64,000 nucleotides of DNA. Source: Chryseobacterium camelliae (GTDB lineage: Bacteria; Bacteroidota; Bacteroidia; Flavobacteriales; Weeksellaceae). A program made the translations under genes and the position numbers. The DNA lies in assembly GCF_002770595.1 (NCBI RefSeq), contig NZ_CP022986.1, forward strand, positions 372,001 to 436,000, given 5' to 3'. The notes beneath the pieces are model-generated. The model was not told the DNA's origin. It did no database searches and saw only the letters and a list, made by a program, of their open reading frames with translations. Shown here piece after piece: positions 7,359-16,798 of this stretch (positions within the stretch are counted from its first letter, which is position 1; the number at the start of each line of letters is the position of its first letter).

Positions 7359-8452
7359 AGATAGCATACGATGCCAAGAGGTTCTTTCATAACAGTTCAG
7401 GGCTGGGAAATTATTCCCGCGACCTGGTCCGTATACTGGCCCGGTATTTCCCTGAAAACGAATACCTGCTCCTCAATAAAAACAAATCTGAAAGAGGTAA
7501 AGACATCCTTCATCAGCCTAATGTCCGGTTCGTTGAAACTTCAAAAGGAAGCTTATCAAGACAGCTTAAAATGGGGAAGGATGCCCAGGACCAGCATGCG
7601 GATATCTTCCATGGACTGTCCGGTGAGCTGCCGTTACAGTGGAACAGCAGGCCCATCAAAAAAGTAGTGACCATCCATGACCTGATCTTCCTGCGTTATC
7701 CCCAGTATTACTCGTTTTTCGACCGTAAGATCCATTTATGGAAGTTTAAGAAAGCAGCGAATGCGGCAGACAGGATCATTGCGATTTCCGAGCAGACGAA
7801 ACAGGATATCATTCAGTTTTTAAAAGTTCCTGAACATAAAATCGACGTGGTGTACCAGGGCTGCCATCAGGCATTCAAGGAGCAGCAGTCCGGTGAATTC
7901 ATCCAATCCGTTAGAAGCAAATACAGCCTTCCTGAAAGGTTCATCCTGAATGTGGGCACTATTGAAGAGCGCAAAAACCTGCTCAGCATTATTAAAAGCA
8001 TCAAAGATTCGTCAATCCCGCTGGTCGTGGTTGGCAGGAAGACAAAATATGCCGCAAAAGCAGAAGCTTTTATCCGCAAAAACAAAATGGAGCAGCAGGT
8101 CTGTTTCCTGGAAGGCGTATCAATGGATGAACTGGCAGTCCTGTATAAGCTTGCGGATATTTTCGTATATCCCAGCTTTTTCGAAGGCTTCGGGATTCCT
8201 GTGATAGAAGCGCTGTTCTCAAAAACCGTGGTAGTTACCAGCAGTACCAGCTGCCTTCCCGAGGCAGGCGGTCCGGATTCTGTCTACATTGATCCCGGAA
8301 ATGAACTGGATCTCAAAGCGAAAATCACTTTTTTATGGAACAGCGAGGCTGAGCGTGAACGCCGTGCTGATAAGGGTTTTGAGTTCGTCCAGAAATTCAA
8401 TGACCGGCCGATTGCCGGACAGCTCATGAGCCTGTATCAGAAAATACTGTAA
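7355..8452 (+). CDS. glycosyltransferase family 4 (GT-B fold)
   Basis: The 365-residue protein has the two Rossmann-like halves of GT4. The N-terminal half contains SGLGNYSRDLVR and VVTIHDLIFLRYP. The C-terminal half contains FILNVGTIEERKNLLSIIKS, then PSFFEGFGIPVIEAL with the conserved E-x7-E donor-binding motif. Family members are retaining transferases using nucleotide sugars at the cytoplasmic face. The ATG overlaps the stop of the deacetylase gene (ATGA), indicating translational coupling. It is the last gene of the glycan module; the his promoter follows within a few bases. Donor and acceptor are not predictable. Confidence 0.88.
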   Translation: MKIAYDAKRFFHNSSGLGNYSRDLVRILARYFPENEYLLLNKNKSERGKDILHQPNVRFVETSKGSLSRQLKMGKDAQDQHADIFHGLSGELPLQWNSRPIKKVVTIHDLIFLRYPQYYSFFDRKIHLWKFKKAANAADRIIAISEQTKQDIIQFLKVPEHKIDVVYQGCHQAFKEQQSGEFIQSVRSKYSLPERFILNVGTIEERKNLLSIIKSIKDSSIPLVVVGRKTKYAAKAEAFIRKNKMEQQVCFLEGVSMDELAVLYKLADIFVYPSFFEGFGIPVIEALFSKTVVVTSSTSCLPEAGGPDSVYIDPGNELDLKAKITFLWNSEAERERRADKGFEFVQKFNDRPIAGQLMSLYQKIL

Positions 8453-8458
8453 AAAAAA

Positions 8459-8491
8459 TTTGCAGGTCTAAAAAATAATGCATTACCTTTG
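8459..8491 (+). promoter_or_regulatory. promoter of the histidine operon
   Basis: TACCTTTG at 8484-8491 is a perfect TAnnTTTG -7 box. TTTG at 8459-8462 gives a 21-base spacer, slightly longer than the 19-base optimum. It lies 17 bases before the leader peptide ATG, giving a transcript start near 8496. Confidence 0.72.
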
Positions 8492-8508
8492 CAGTACAAA
8501 TTTCAACA

Positions 8509-8559
8509 ATGAAACCGAATTTTTTAACAGTACATCATTATCATCATCATCTCTGCTAA
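8509..8559 (+). CDS. hisL: histidine operon leader peptide
   Basis: The 16-codon ORF encodes MKPNFLTVHHYHHHLC. Five His codons (8533-8538 and 8542-8550) lie within six codons and end three codons before the TAA at 8557-8559. It sits between a promoter and an intrinsic terminator just ahead of hisG. This is the textbook arrangement of a ribosome-mediated his attenuator: scarcity of charged tRNA-His stalls the ribosome on the His run. The stop codon abuts the 5' arm of the antiterminator (8559-8564), so a ribosome that reaches the stop would cover that arm. The sequence evidence is strong; activity in this genus is inferred. Confidence 0.88.
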   Translation: MKPNFLTVHHYHHHLC

Positions 8560-8637
8560 GACGGAATTGATTGATCGATACTACATGTTAAAAATCAAAA
8601 TAATTAAGAACCGTCTGAGTAAATAGACGGTTTTTTT
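8559..8637 (+). promoter_or_regulatory. transcription attenuator of the his operon (antiterminator/terminator switch)
   Basis: The terminator is AACCGTCT (8609-8616) pairing with AGACGGTT (8625-8632) around 8 nt, followed by T7. An alternative 5' arm AGACGG at 8559-8564, beginning at the last base of the leader stop codon, is complementary to CCGTCT at 8611-8616 and would form a mutually exclusive antiterminator. A ribosome paused on the His codons leaves 8559-8564 exposed and favours read-through into hisG. A ribosome at the stop masks it and favours termination. Confidence 0.86.
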
Positions 8638-8710
8638 GTTTCTGACGATCCCGGGAATTTTCCTTTACAATTCAACCAGTTTTTATTTACTCAGGCCCAA
8701 AACCATCAAA

Positions 8711-9568
8711 ATGAGTATATTAAAAATTGCCATTCAGAAAAGCGGCCGCCTGTACGAGGACTCGCTCCAGCTTCTCCGGGACTGCGGCATTGATACCAAT
8801 AACGGAAAAGACCAGCTGAAGGTTTCCGTAAACAATTTCCCGATGGAAATCATGTACCTGCGCAACTCGGATATTCCGCAATACCTGGAAGACGGTGTGG
8901 TGGATGTGGCTATTGTAGGCGAAAACCTGTTGGCCGAGAAGCAGAGAAACAACAGCGTTGTCCAGAAACTGGGATTTTCAAAATGCCGCGTGTCATTAGC
9001 CGTTCCTAAAGAGGTGGACACTGATGAACTGGGCTATTTCCAGGGAAAGAAAATTGCAACCTCTTATCCCAATACCTTAAAAAGATTTCTGGATGAACAG
9101 GGAATTACCGCTGATATCCACGTCATTTCCGGATCCGTGGAGATTGCCCCGAATATCGGACTGGCAGACGGGATCTGTGATATCGTCAGCTCAGGAAGCA
9201 CCCTTTTTAAAAACGGATTAAGGGAAACTCTTACACTGTTACAGTCTGAAGCCGTCCTGGCGAAAAATACCCGTCTGGACAATGAAAAAGAAGTGATCCT
9301 TGAAAAATTCCTTTTCAGGATCAGAGCTGTTCTGAAAGCAAAAAATTCAAAATATATCCTGATGAATGTACCGGATGGTAAAATCGCAGAAATTTCCTCT
9401 GTGCTTCCGGTCCTGAAAAGCCCAACGGTAATTCCCCTGGCTGAAAAGGGCTGGAGCAGCATCCATTCTGTTATTGATGAAGACCGGTTCTGGGATGTTA
9501 TTGACGAACTCAAAGAAAATGGAGCCCAGGATATTTTAATCATTCCAATCGATAAAATGGTGATCTAA
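8711..9568 (+). CDS. hisG: ATP phosphoribosyltransferase (long form)
   Basis: The 285-residue protein catalyses the first step of histidine synthesis, joining ATP and PRPP. The catalytic core (1-210) includes IAIQKSGRLYEDS near the N terminus and the PRPP loop region DIVSSGSTL. Residues about 212-285 form the C-terminal regulatory domain of long, self-sufficient HisG enzymes, so no HisZ is needed and histidine feedback inhibition is expected. The start chosen is ATG 8711 (MSILKIAIQ); the frame extends upstream through the terminator tract and cannot be coding there. The stop overlaps the start of hisD. Confidence 0.95.
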   Translation: MSILKIAIQKSGRLYEDSLQLLRDCGIDTNNGKDQLKVSVNNFPMEIMYLRNSDIPQYLEDGVVDVAIVGENLLAEKQRNNSVVQKLGFSKCRVSLAVPKEVDTDELGYFQGKKIATSYPNTLKRFLDEQGITADIHVISGSVEIAPNIGLADGICDIVSSGSTLFKNGLRETLTLLQSEAVLAKNTRLDNEKEVILEKFLFRIRAVLKAKNSKYILMNVPDGKIAEISSVLPVLKSPTVIPLAEKGWSSIHSVIDEDRFWDVIDELKENGAQDILIIPIDKMVI

Positions 9569-10845
9569 TGAAAACATACCGATACCCGGAAAAATCAGCA
9601 TGGAAAACCATGACCCGACGTCCCGTTATCCAAAGGGAAGAACTCTCGGATCTTGTTCAGGATATCTTTGAGCAGGTACAGCGCGACGGTGATCAGGCTC
9701 TAGTTGAATTCAGCCGGAAATTTGACCGTGCCAGCCTTGAAACCGTGGCTGTTTCAGAAGCTGAAATCAAAGCCGCTGAAAAGACAGTAAGTAAGGAATT
9801 GAAAGCCGCTATTATACAGGCTAAAGACAATATTACACGCTTCCATGCAGCACAGCAAAATAGGATTGAAAAAATTGAAACTACTGCAGGAGTCGTATGC
9901 TGGAGGGAAAGCCGGGCGATTGAAAAAGTAGGCATCTATATTCCCGGCGGCACGGCACCCCTTTTCTCTACGGTTTTAATGCTGGCCATTCCGGCACAGC
10001 TTGCCGGATGCAGTAAGATTATCCTTTGTACACCGCCTGATCAGGATGGAAATATCAATCCTGCCATCCTGTATGCCGCTCAGCTTTGCGGAGTCAGCCA
10101 GGTTTTTAAAGCAGGCGGAGCTCAGGCTGTTGCTGCGATGACTTTCGGAACAGAAAGCATTCCTTCGGTAAACAAGATCTTCGGGCCCGGTAACCAATAC
10201 GTAGTCGCAGCCAAAGAATACGCCCAGCGTTTCGGTGTTGCTATGGATATGCCGGCAGGTCCCAGCGAAGTGCTCGTGATAGCTGATGAAAGCGCCATTC
10301 CTGAATTCTGTGCGGCTGACCTTCTTTCCCAGGCGGAACACGGCAGCGACAGTCAGGTCGTATTCATCACCACGGATGAGCAAATCTTTAACAGAACAAT
10401 AGAAGAAACGGAAAAGCAGCTGAAAGCACTTCCCAGAAATGAACTCGCGGCACAAGCCTTGGCAAACAGCCACTTTATTATACTGAACAGCATTGAAGAA
10501 GCCCTGGAATTCAGCAACCTGTATGCTCCCGAACACCTTATTCTGGCTATAAATAATTTTGAATATTATATATCTAAGATTGAGAATGCCGGTTCGGTAT
10601 TCCTCGGGAATTACTCCTGCGAAAGTGCCGGAGATTATGCCAGCGGAACCAATCATACACTTCCAACCAATGGGTTTGCCAGTAATTACAGCGGCGTTTC
10701 GCTCGACAGTTTCGTGAAAAAAATCACTTTTCAGCACCTTACGGAAGAAGGACTGAACAACCTGGGACCAACCATAGAGCTGATGGCAGAAGCCGAAGAG
10801 CTGATGGCCCACAAAAATGCCGTAACCATCCGTTTAAAATCATGA
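9568..10845 (+). CDS. hisD: histidinol dehydrogenase
   Basis: The 425-residue enzyme performs the last two oxidations, L-histidinol to L-histidine, with NAD and a zinc ion. Recognisable parts are [48 protein letters not shown] and the zinc/catalytic region [13 protein letters not shown]. The late motif YAPEHLIL and the segment [16 protein letters not shown] are also present. The length is normal. It overlaps hisG by one base and hisC by four, consistent with coupled translation in the operon. Confidence 0.97.
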   Translation: MKTYRYPEKSAWKTMTRRPVIQREELSDLVQDIFEQVQRDGDQALVEFSRKFDRASLETVAVSEAEIKAAEKTVSKELKAAIIQAKDNITRFHAAQQNRIEKIETTAGVVCWRESRAIEKVGIYIPGGTAPLFSTVLMLAIPAQLAGCSKIILCTPPDQDGNINPAILYAAQLCGVSQVFKAGGAQAVAAMTFGTESIPSVNKIFGPGNQYVVAAKEYAQRFGVAMDMPAGPSEVLVIADESAIPEFCAADLLSQAEHGSDSQVVFITTDEQIFNRTIEETEKQLKALPRNELAAQALANSHFIILNSIEEALEFSNLYAPEHLILAINNFEYYISKIENAGSVFLGNYSCESAGDYASGTNHTLPTNGFASNYSGVSLDSFVKKITFQHLTEEGLNNLGPTIELMAEAEELMAHKNAVTIRLKS

Positions 10846-11879
10846 CAATGACAACATTTACCATCAACAATTTAGTGCGGGAAAATATCCTCCAGCTTCA
10901 GCCTTACATAAGCTACAGAGATCAGAAATCCCCTGAAAACGCAGTTTTGCTGGATGCCAATGAAAGCCCGTTCGGTACCTGTAACCGCTACCCGGATTCT
11001 ACCCAGAGCAAGCTTAAGAACAAACTGGCTGAATACAAAAATATAGCTCAGCAATGTATTGCCGTTGGGAACGGCAGTGACGAACTGATCGACCTGATCA
11101 TCAAAATTTTCTGTGAGCCTAAAAAAGATGCGATTCTGGTGATGAATCCTTCTTTTGCCATGTACGGGTTTTATGCTGCCATCAATGAAAACGAAGTCAT
11201 CAGGCTGAACCTTGATCGTAACTTTGAAATACGAAAAGAAGATTTCATTGCAGCAACAGAAAAGACTGTTTCAAAAGTATTTTTTATCTGTTCGCCTAAC
11301 AATCCTACAGGAAACAGTGTGGATGACCTGGAATTTTTCATCCGGAACTATAACGGTATTGTCGTGGTGGACGAAGCATACATCGAATTTTCCGAAAGAA
11401 AATCTGCTTTGCGGCTCCTGGGAAAATATCCTAACCTGATCGTGCTGCAGACGTTTTCAAAAGCCTGGGGAATGGCCGGAGCCAGGGTAGGCGTTGCCTA
11501 TGCTTCCGAAGAAATTATTACCCTCATCAATACCGTCAAGGCTCCGTATAATGTTAACAGCATCAGCCAGGAACTGATCATCACCATGCTTGAGGATGAA
11601 AGCCTTTTTAATAAAAATCTGAGAAGTATCCTTGATGAAAAAGAATGGTTGAAAAGGGAATTAATGAATTTGGAATGCATTGATACCGTATATCCTACCG
11701 ATGCCAATTTTTTCCTGATCCGATTCAATAATGCGGAAACCATCTACCGGGCATTGCTTACTGAAAATATTTTCACCAGCAAAAGGGCACCGCAGATCCC
11801 GCAATGCATACGCATCAATGTCGGCAGCAGGGAAGAAAACCAAAAGCTTATCAATGTTTTAAAAAATGTGAAGTCATGA
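10842..11879 (+). CDS. hisC: histidinol-phosphate aminotransferase
   Basis: The 345-residue fold-type I PLP enzyme converts imidazole acetol phosphate to histidinol phosphate with glutamate. It contains [10 protein letters not shown], the aspartate region [11 protein letters not shown], and the PLP-lysine motif [16 protein letters not shown]; the cofactor Arg is in the region before SQEL. The start is ATG 10842 overlapping the hisD stop; [10 protein letters not shown] also offers a second ATG two codons later. The next gene starts inside its last codons. Confidence 0.95.
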   Translation: MTMTTFTINNLVRENILQLQPYISYRDQKSPENAVLLDANESPFGTCNRYPDSTQSKLKNKLAEYKNIAQQCIAVGNGSDELIDLIIKIFCEPKKDAILVMNPSFAMYGFYAAINENEVIRLNLDRNFEIRKEDFIAATEKTVSKVFFICSPNNPTGNSVDDLEFFIRNYNGIVVVDEAYIEFSERKSALRLLGKYPNLIVLQTFSKAWGMAGARVGVAYASEEIITLINTVKAPYNVNSISQELIITMLEDESLFNKNLRSILDEKEWLKRELMNLECIDTVYPTDANFFLIRFNNAETIYRALLTENIFTSKRAPQIPQCIRINVGSREENQKLINVLKNVKS

Positions 11880-12967
11880 AGAACGTATTATTGATAGACC
11901 GTGACGGTACGCTGATCAGGGAGCCTGAAGACTTTCAGATCGATACGCTGGAAAAGCTGGAGTTTTATCCGGGAGTATTCCAGAACCTGTCCAGGATTGT
12001 CCGTGAACTCGACTACGAACTCGTGATGGTGACCAATCAGGACGGCTTGGGCACTGCAAGTTTTCCGCTGGAAGATTTTACCGGCCCCCAAGAAAAGATG
12101 CTTACTGCGTTCGGGAATGAGGGGATCGTTTTCCAGGATATCCTCATCGACAGGAGTTTTGAACATGAAAACCTGCCGACCCGAAAGCCTGGTGTGGGAA
12201 TGCTCAGCCGATATATTTACGGTGATTACGACCTCGAAAATTCTTTTGTCATCGGAGATCGGGTTACAGATATTAAGCTGGCAGGGAATTTAGGCGCAAA
12301 GGCTATCTTTATTGGTACTACGGAGAATCAGGATGCTGTCTTAAGCACCGAAAGCTGGGAAGATATTTACCGGTTCCTGAAACAAATTCCTAGGAAGGCG
12401 AAGGTATTCCGGAAAACCAATGAAACAGAAATTGAAATAGAAATTAATCTCGATGGGAAAGGAACATCCGATATCTCTACCGGGCTGCATTTCTTTGACC
12501 ATATGCTGGAACAGATCTCCAGGCACGGAAACCTTGATCTGACAGTTAAAGTCAATGGAGACCTGCATGTTGATGAGCACCATACCATCGAAGATACCGG
12601 CATTGTTTTAGGAGAAGCCATCCTGAAAGCGCTGGGTAAGAAAAAAGGGATTGAGCGGTACGGATTCTTATTACCGATGGATGACTGCCTGGCCCAGGTT
12701 GCCTTAGACTTCGGGGGACGTCCGTGGCTGGTATGGGACGCGGTATTCAAAAGGGAAAAAATAGGCGATGTACCGTCAGAAATGTTCTTTCACTTTTTTA
12801 AATCCTTAACCGATTCTGCCAGATGCAACCTGAATATCAAAGCGGAAGGCGACAATGAACACCATAAGATAGAATCCGTTTTCAAAGCTTTTGCCAAAGC
12901 CCTGAAAATGGCCGTTCAGCAAACTGATGCCAATTTTAATATTCCTTCAACCAAAGGAAGCTTATAG
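11876..12967 (+). CDS. hisB: bifunctional histidinol-phosphatase / imidazoleglycerol-phosphate dehydratase
   Basis: The 363-residue fusion catalyses two pathway steps. The N-terminal HAD phosphatase (about 1-165) has the DxD nucleophile motif IDRDGTL (Asp8, Asp10) and [20 protein letters not shown]. The C-terminal IGPD domain (about 170-363) has the paired metal sites [15 protein letters not shown] and [11 protein letters not shown], and [15 protein letters not shown]. The start is ATG 11876, overlapping the hisC stop; upstream in-frame codons lie inside hisC. The fusion is the form known from enterobacteria and many Bacteroidota. Confidence 0.96.
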   Translation: MKNVLLIDRDGTLIREPEDFQIDTLEKLEFYPGVFQNLSRIVRELDYELVMVTNQDGLGTASFPLEDFTGPQEKMLTAFGNEGIVFQDILIDRSFEHENLPTRKPGVGMLSRYIYGDYDLENSFVIGDRVTDIKLAGNLGAKAIFIGTTENQDAVLSTESWEDIYRFLKQIPRKAKVFRKTNETEIEIEINLDGKGTSDISTGLHFFDHMLEQISRHGNLDLTVKVNGDLHVDEHHTIEDTGIVLGEAILKALGKKKGIERYGFLLPMDDCLAQVALDFGGRPWLVWDAVFKREKIGDVPSEMFFHFFKSLTDSARCNLNIKAEGDNEHHKIESVFKAFAKALKMAVQQTDANFNIPSTKGSL

Positions 12968-12972
12968 AACCT

Positions 12973-13560
12973 ATGATTGCGATTATAAAATACAACGGAG
13001 GGAATGTGAACTCCGTACAGAATGCGCTCAACCGCCTCAATGCCCATTCCGTAGTTACCGATGATTTTGAAACCATCCGTCATGCCGATAAGGTTATTTT
13101 TCCCGGGGTAGGCGAAGCTTCGTCCACGATGATGCTCTTACGAGAGAAGGGACTCGATCAATTTATTCCTACTTTACAGCAGCCTGTTTTAGGCATATGC
13201 CTCGGCATGCAGCTGATGTGCGGAAATAATGAAGAAGGTAATACTCAAGGAATGGGAATTTTCGACCTTGAAGTTAAAAGATTCCCTCCTGATGACCTGG
13301 TTCCGCATATGGGATGGAACACCTTCCAAAGGAGTAGTGGCTCGCCGCTTTTTACAGGGCTTGAAGAGAAAAACGACTGCTATTTTGTACACAGTTATTA
13401 TTGTGAGCTATCGGAATATACCACATCGGTCTGCGATTATATCCTGCCATTCAGCGCATCACTGCAGAAAGATAATTTCTTTGCAGTACAGTTCCATCCG
13501 GAGAAATCCGGATCAGCCGGCAATGAAATCCTGAAGAACTTTTTAAACGGATCAGTATGA
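12973..13560 (+). CDS. hisH: imidazole glycerol phosphate synthase, glutaminase subunit
   Basis: The 195-residue class I glutamine amidotransferase supplies ammonia to HisF. The nucleophile is Cys76 in LGICLGMQL, with the His-Glu pair in [10 protein letters not shown]. The oxyanion-strand region is [11 protein letters not shown]. It lies 5 bases after hisB and overlaps hisA by 4. Its partner hisF is unusually far away, beyond the repeat block, though still in the same orientation. Confidence 0.96.
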   Translation: MIAIIKYNGGNVNSVQNALNRLNAHSVVTDDFETIRHADKVIFPGVGEASSTMMLLREKGLDQFIPTLQQPVLGICLGMQLMCGNNEEGNTQGMGIFDLEVKRFPPDDLVPHMGWNTFQRSSGSPLFTGLEEKNDCYFVHSYYCELSEYTTSVCDYILPFSASLQKDNFFAVQFHPEKSGSAGNEILKNFLNGSV

Positions 13561-14291
13561 AAATTATTCCTGCCATCGATATTATCGATGGAAAATGCGT
13601 AAGGCTGTCAAAAGGCGACTACGATACCAAGAAAATCTATAATGAAAATCCGGTAGAAATCGCAAAGGCTTTTGAAGACCACGGCATCTGCTACCTGCAC
13701 CTCGTAGACCTTGACGGAGCAAAGTCCAGGCACATCGTTAATCAGGATGTGCTTGAAAGAATTGCTGCTGAAACAAATCTCAAGATCGACTTTGGCGGCG
13801 GCCTGAAAACGCTTGAAGACATTGAAATTGCTTTCAGCGCCGGGGCCAGCCAGGTTACCATCGGCAGTATTGCCGTTCAGGATCCTGAATTCTGTTTTAA
13901 ACTGATCGGACAGTTCGGCCCGGAAAAGATTATTCTCGGTGCCGATTGTGACCGCCGTAAAATAAAAACTTCGGGCTGGATGGAGGAAAGCCAGCTGGAT
14001 GTTATTGATTTTATCCTTCAATATCAGGAAAAGGGCATCACCCATGTGATCTGTACGGATATTGCCAAAGACGGAATGCTGGAAGGCCCTTCTGCCTTGT
14101 TGTATGAGGAAATTTTAAACCGTACATCTGTGCAACTGACGGCAAGCGGTGGTATTTCATGCATGAAAGATGTATATGCAATGAAGGAAATCGGCTGTTC
14201 GGGAACCATTATAGGGAAAGCCATTTATGAAGGTAAAATAAGCCTGGATGAACTGCGGGACTTTATCGAATTTGAAGGAACTTATATTTAA
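13557..14291 (+). CDS. hisA: phosphoribosylformimino-5-aminoimidazole carboxamide ribotide isomerase
   Basis: The 244-residue (beta/alpha)8 barrel opens the ribose ring of ProFAR. The catalytic Asp pair is visible in [20 protein letters not shown] (first strand) and [16 protein letters not shown]. The phosphate-binding loops are IDFGGGLKT and LTASGGISC. The stop codon TAA (14289-14291) shares its last base with the first base of the repeat array, so the insertion boundary sits exactly at the end of the gene. Confidence 0.96.
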   Translation: MKIIPAIDIIDGKCVRLSKGDYDTKKIYNENPVEIAKAFEDHGICYLHLVDLDGAKSRHIVNQDVLERIAAETNLKIDFGGGLKTLEDIEIAFSAGASQVTIGSIAVQDPEFCFKLIGQFGPEKIILGADCDRRKIKTSGWMEESQLDVIDFILQYQEKGITHVICTDIAKDGMLEGPSALLYEEILNRTSVQLTASGGISCMKDVYAMKEIGCSGTIIGKAIYEGKISLDELRDFIEFEGTYI

Positions 14292-15388
14292 CCACAACAG
14301 TCACAAAAGCTTTTTAACACATAAGAGTCATGAAGAGAACAGCTTTGAAAACAGAAGAACACATGAGTTTTTAAAACCTGCGGTTTTATGTGCATGTAAA
14401 ATCTCCAGAGCTTGTGGAAATACCAGCTTCAAAATTCCCCTCCCTTGGAGGGGTGGCAAAATTCAGAGAATTTTTGACGGGGTGGTTTTAATAACGATTA
14501 AACATATAAACCACAATAGTCACAAAAGTTTTTTAACACATAAGAATCATGAAGAGAACAGCTTTGAAAACAGAAGAACACATGAGTTTTTAAAAATCTA
14601 CGATTTTTTTTTAAATGCTTTAAAAGTATCAGCGTGATCTGGCGATCTGCGAGAGAATACAACCACAATAGTCACAAAAGTTTTTTAACACATAAGAGTC
14701 ATGAAGAGAACAGCTTTGAAAACAGAAGAACACATGAGTTTTAAAAATCTACGATTTTTTTTTAAATGCTTTAAAAGTATCAGCGCGATCTGGCGATCTG
14801 CGAGAGAATACAACCACAATAGTCACAAAAGTTTTTTAACACATAAGAACCATGAAGAGAACAGCTTTGAAAACAGAAGAACACATTAGTTTTTAAAAAC
14901 CTGCGGTTTTATGTGCATGTAAAATCTCCAGAGCTTGTGGAAATACCAGCTTCAAAATTCCCCTCCCTTGGAGGGGTGGCAAAATTCAGAGAATTTTTGA
15001 CGGGGTGGTTTTAATAACGATTAAAAATATAAACCACAATAGTCACAAAAGTTTTTAACACATAAGAGTCATGAAGAGAACAGCTTTAAAAACAGAAGAG
15101 CACATGAGTTTTAAAAATCTACGATTTTTTTTAAGATGCTTGAAAAAGATCTGCGTGATCTGCCGATCTGCGAGAGAATACAACTACAGCAGCCACAAAA
15201 GTTTTTAACAAATAAGAATTTTTAAGATGATAGCTTTGAAAATAAGAAGAACACATAAGTTATAAAAACCTGCGGTTTTTATGGTGTATATAAATCTGTA
15301 TGGCCTTAGTAATCTGTTAGATAATAAGACTGAAAACCAAAGGTTTAATGCGTCTAAAACTGATAAAAGCTTAAACAACACATTAAAA
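14291..15388 (+). repeat. array of six dispersed-repeat units inside the his operon
   Basis: Units beginning ACCACAAYAGTCACAAAAG start at 14291, 14510, 14662, 14813 and 15033, with a diverged one at 15183. All share a first part containing CATGAAGAGAACAGCTTTG. Two types occur. Type A (about 220 bp; 14291 and 14813) continues with a C-rich hairpin, CCCTCCCTTGGAGGGG. Type B (about 151 bp; 14510, 14662 and 15033) ends with GATCTGCGAGAGAATA. The A-B-B block repeats with a 522-bp period. Open frames through the array share the repeat sequence and are not credible genes. No transposase is present. Confidence 0.9.
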
Positions 15389-15389
15389 A

Positions 15390-16142
15390 ATGCTAAAGAA
15401 AAGAATCATACCCTGCCTGGATATCAAAGACGGAACCACCGTGAAGGGAATCAATTTTGAAGGGCTCCGGAATGCCGGTGACCCTGTAGCGCTGGCAAAA
15501 AAATACGAGCAGGACGGTGCAGATGAACTGGTTTTTCTGGATATTACCGCTACTGTGGAAGAACGGAAGACATTTGCCGGACTGGTCCATACCATTGCTG
15601 CAGAACTCAGCATTCCTTTTACGGTAGGCGGAGGAATTTCTTCTCCCGAAGATGTCAGGCTGCTACTGGAAGCGGGAGCGGATAAAATCAGCATCAATTC
15701 ATCAGCTGTACGGAATCCGGATCTGATTTCCGTACTGGCCAAAGAATTTGGCAGCCAGTGCATCGTGGTAGCCGTAGACACCCGATGGGTCAACGGTGCC
15801 GATTGGGTACACATCAAAGGCGGAAGGGAGATCACTCAGCTGAACACACTCGATTGGGTACGTCAGGCTGAAGAAGCGGGCGCCGGGGAAATCCTGCTGA
15901 CTTCCATGGATGGCGACGGGACTAAAAACGGGTTTGACATCAGGATTACAGAACAGGTAGCCGGACAGATCGGTATTCCGGTCATTGCTTCCGGAGGGGC
16001 CGGAAATGCACAGGATTTTGAACAGGTGTTTCTTGAAACGAAAGCTACCGGAGCTCTGGCCGCCAGTATATTCCACTTTGGAGAAATCGGGATCCAGGAT
16101 CTGAAAAAAGAATTACAATCAAAAAATATAGCTGTACGATGA
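15390..16142 (+). CDS. hisF: imidazole glycerol phosphate synthase, cyclase subunit
   Basis: The 250-residue barrel uses ammonia from HisH to form IGP and AICAR. The catalytic Asp is in [17 protein letters not shown] (Asp11), and the second in [13 protein letters not shown]. The phosphate loops are [13 protein letters not shown] and [13 protein letters not shown]. It begins directly after the repeat block, about 1.1 kb after hisA. No clear -7 box is seen in the last 100 bases upstream, so it probably depends on read-through from the main his promoter. It overlaps hisIE by 4. Confidence 0.96.
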   Translation: MLKKRIIPCLDIKDGTTVKGINFEGLRNAGDPVALAKKYEQDGADELVFLDITATVEERKTFAGLVHTIAAELSIPFTVGGGISSPEDVRLLLEAGADKISINSSAVRNPDLISVLAKEFGSQCIVVAVDTRWVNGADWVHIKGGREITQLNTLDWVRQAEEAGAGEILLTSMDGDGTKNGFDIRITEQVAGQIGIPVIASGGAGNAQDFEQVFLETKATGALAASIFHFGEIGIQDLKKELQSKNIAVR

Positions 16143-16729
16143 AGATTAATTTTAATAAAAGTAATGACGGACTGGTGCCGGTGATTATCCAGGATGACAG
16201 GACCCTCCAGGTGCTGATGTTAGGGTACATGAATGCCGAAGCGTTTGAAAAAACGTCGCAGGAGAAGACCGTGACATTTTTCAGCCGTTCGAAAAACCGG
16301 CTCTGGACAAAAGGAGAGGAGTCCGGAAATTTCCTTGCCGTAAAAAGCATTGCGTCCGACTGCGACAACGATACGATCCTGATCCGGGCAGTCCCGAAGA
16401 ATACGGTTTGCCATACCGGAAGTTTCAGCTGCTTCGGAGATAAGCACCCCAAAGGTTTCCTGTATGAACTGGAAGCAACCATCAGCCGGCGCATTGATGA
16501 AAAGGCAGAAAACTCTTATACCTATGCTTTATTTCAGAAAGGCATTAATAAAATGGCCCAGAAAGTAGGCGAGGAGGCTGTAGAACTCGTGATTGAAGCG
16601 AAGGATAATCAGGATGAACTGTTCAAAAATGAAGCAGCGGATCTTTTATACCATTATCTGATCCTGCTTAAAGCTAAAGGAATGTCCATGCAGGACATCG
16701 AAAAAGTACTGATGGACAGGTCAGAATAA
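16139..16729 (+). CDS. hisI: bifunctional phosphoribosyl-AMP cyclohydrolase / phosphoribosyl-ATP pyrophosphatase
   Basis: The 196-residue fusion performs steps two and three of the pathway. The HisI domain (1-105) has [26 protein letters not shown] and the metal-site residues of the segment DCDNDTILI and CHTGSFSCF. The HisE domain (about 108-196) has [20 protein letters not shown] and the acidic [13 protein letters not shown], the all-alpha NTP pyrophosphatase signature. It is the final gene, closed by a strong terminator. Confidence 0.96.
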   Translation: MKINFNKSNDGLVPVIIQDDRTLQVLMLGYMNAEAFEKTSQEKTVTFFSRSKNRLWTKGEESGNFLAVKSIASDCDNDTILIRAVPKNTVCHTGSFSCFGDKHPKGFLYELEATISRRIDEKAENSYTYALFQKGINKMAQKVGEEAVELVIEAKDNQDELFKNEAADLLYHYLILLKAKGMSMQDIEKVLMDRSE

Positions 16730-16751
16730 ATGCTTAGAATATATATAGATG

Positions 16752-16779
16752 AAAAGTCCGGAAATGATCCGGACTTTTT
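16752..16779 (+). terminator. Rho-independent terminator of the his operon
   Basis: AAAGTCCGGA pairs with TCCGGACTTT around a 5-nt loop and runs into T5. The A-tract on the other side makes it potentially bidirectional, serving the convergent peptidase gene too. Confidence 0.85.
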
Positions 16780-16798
16780 CTTATAGTCTCAATGATGA

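Noticed and set aside
8636..8710. Upstream extension of hisG by 25 codons
   Set aside because: It begins in the T-run of the attenuator terminator; the conserved HisG start is at 8711.
14248..14889. Open frames of 62 to 129 codons within the his-operon repeat array
   Set aside because: Their sequences are translations of the repeat unit itself, recur in each copy, and start inside hisA or mid-unit. They are repeat by-products.
14291..15388. CRISPR array
   Set aside because: Units are 150-220 bp, internally homologous, and have no short spacers or cas genes.
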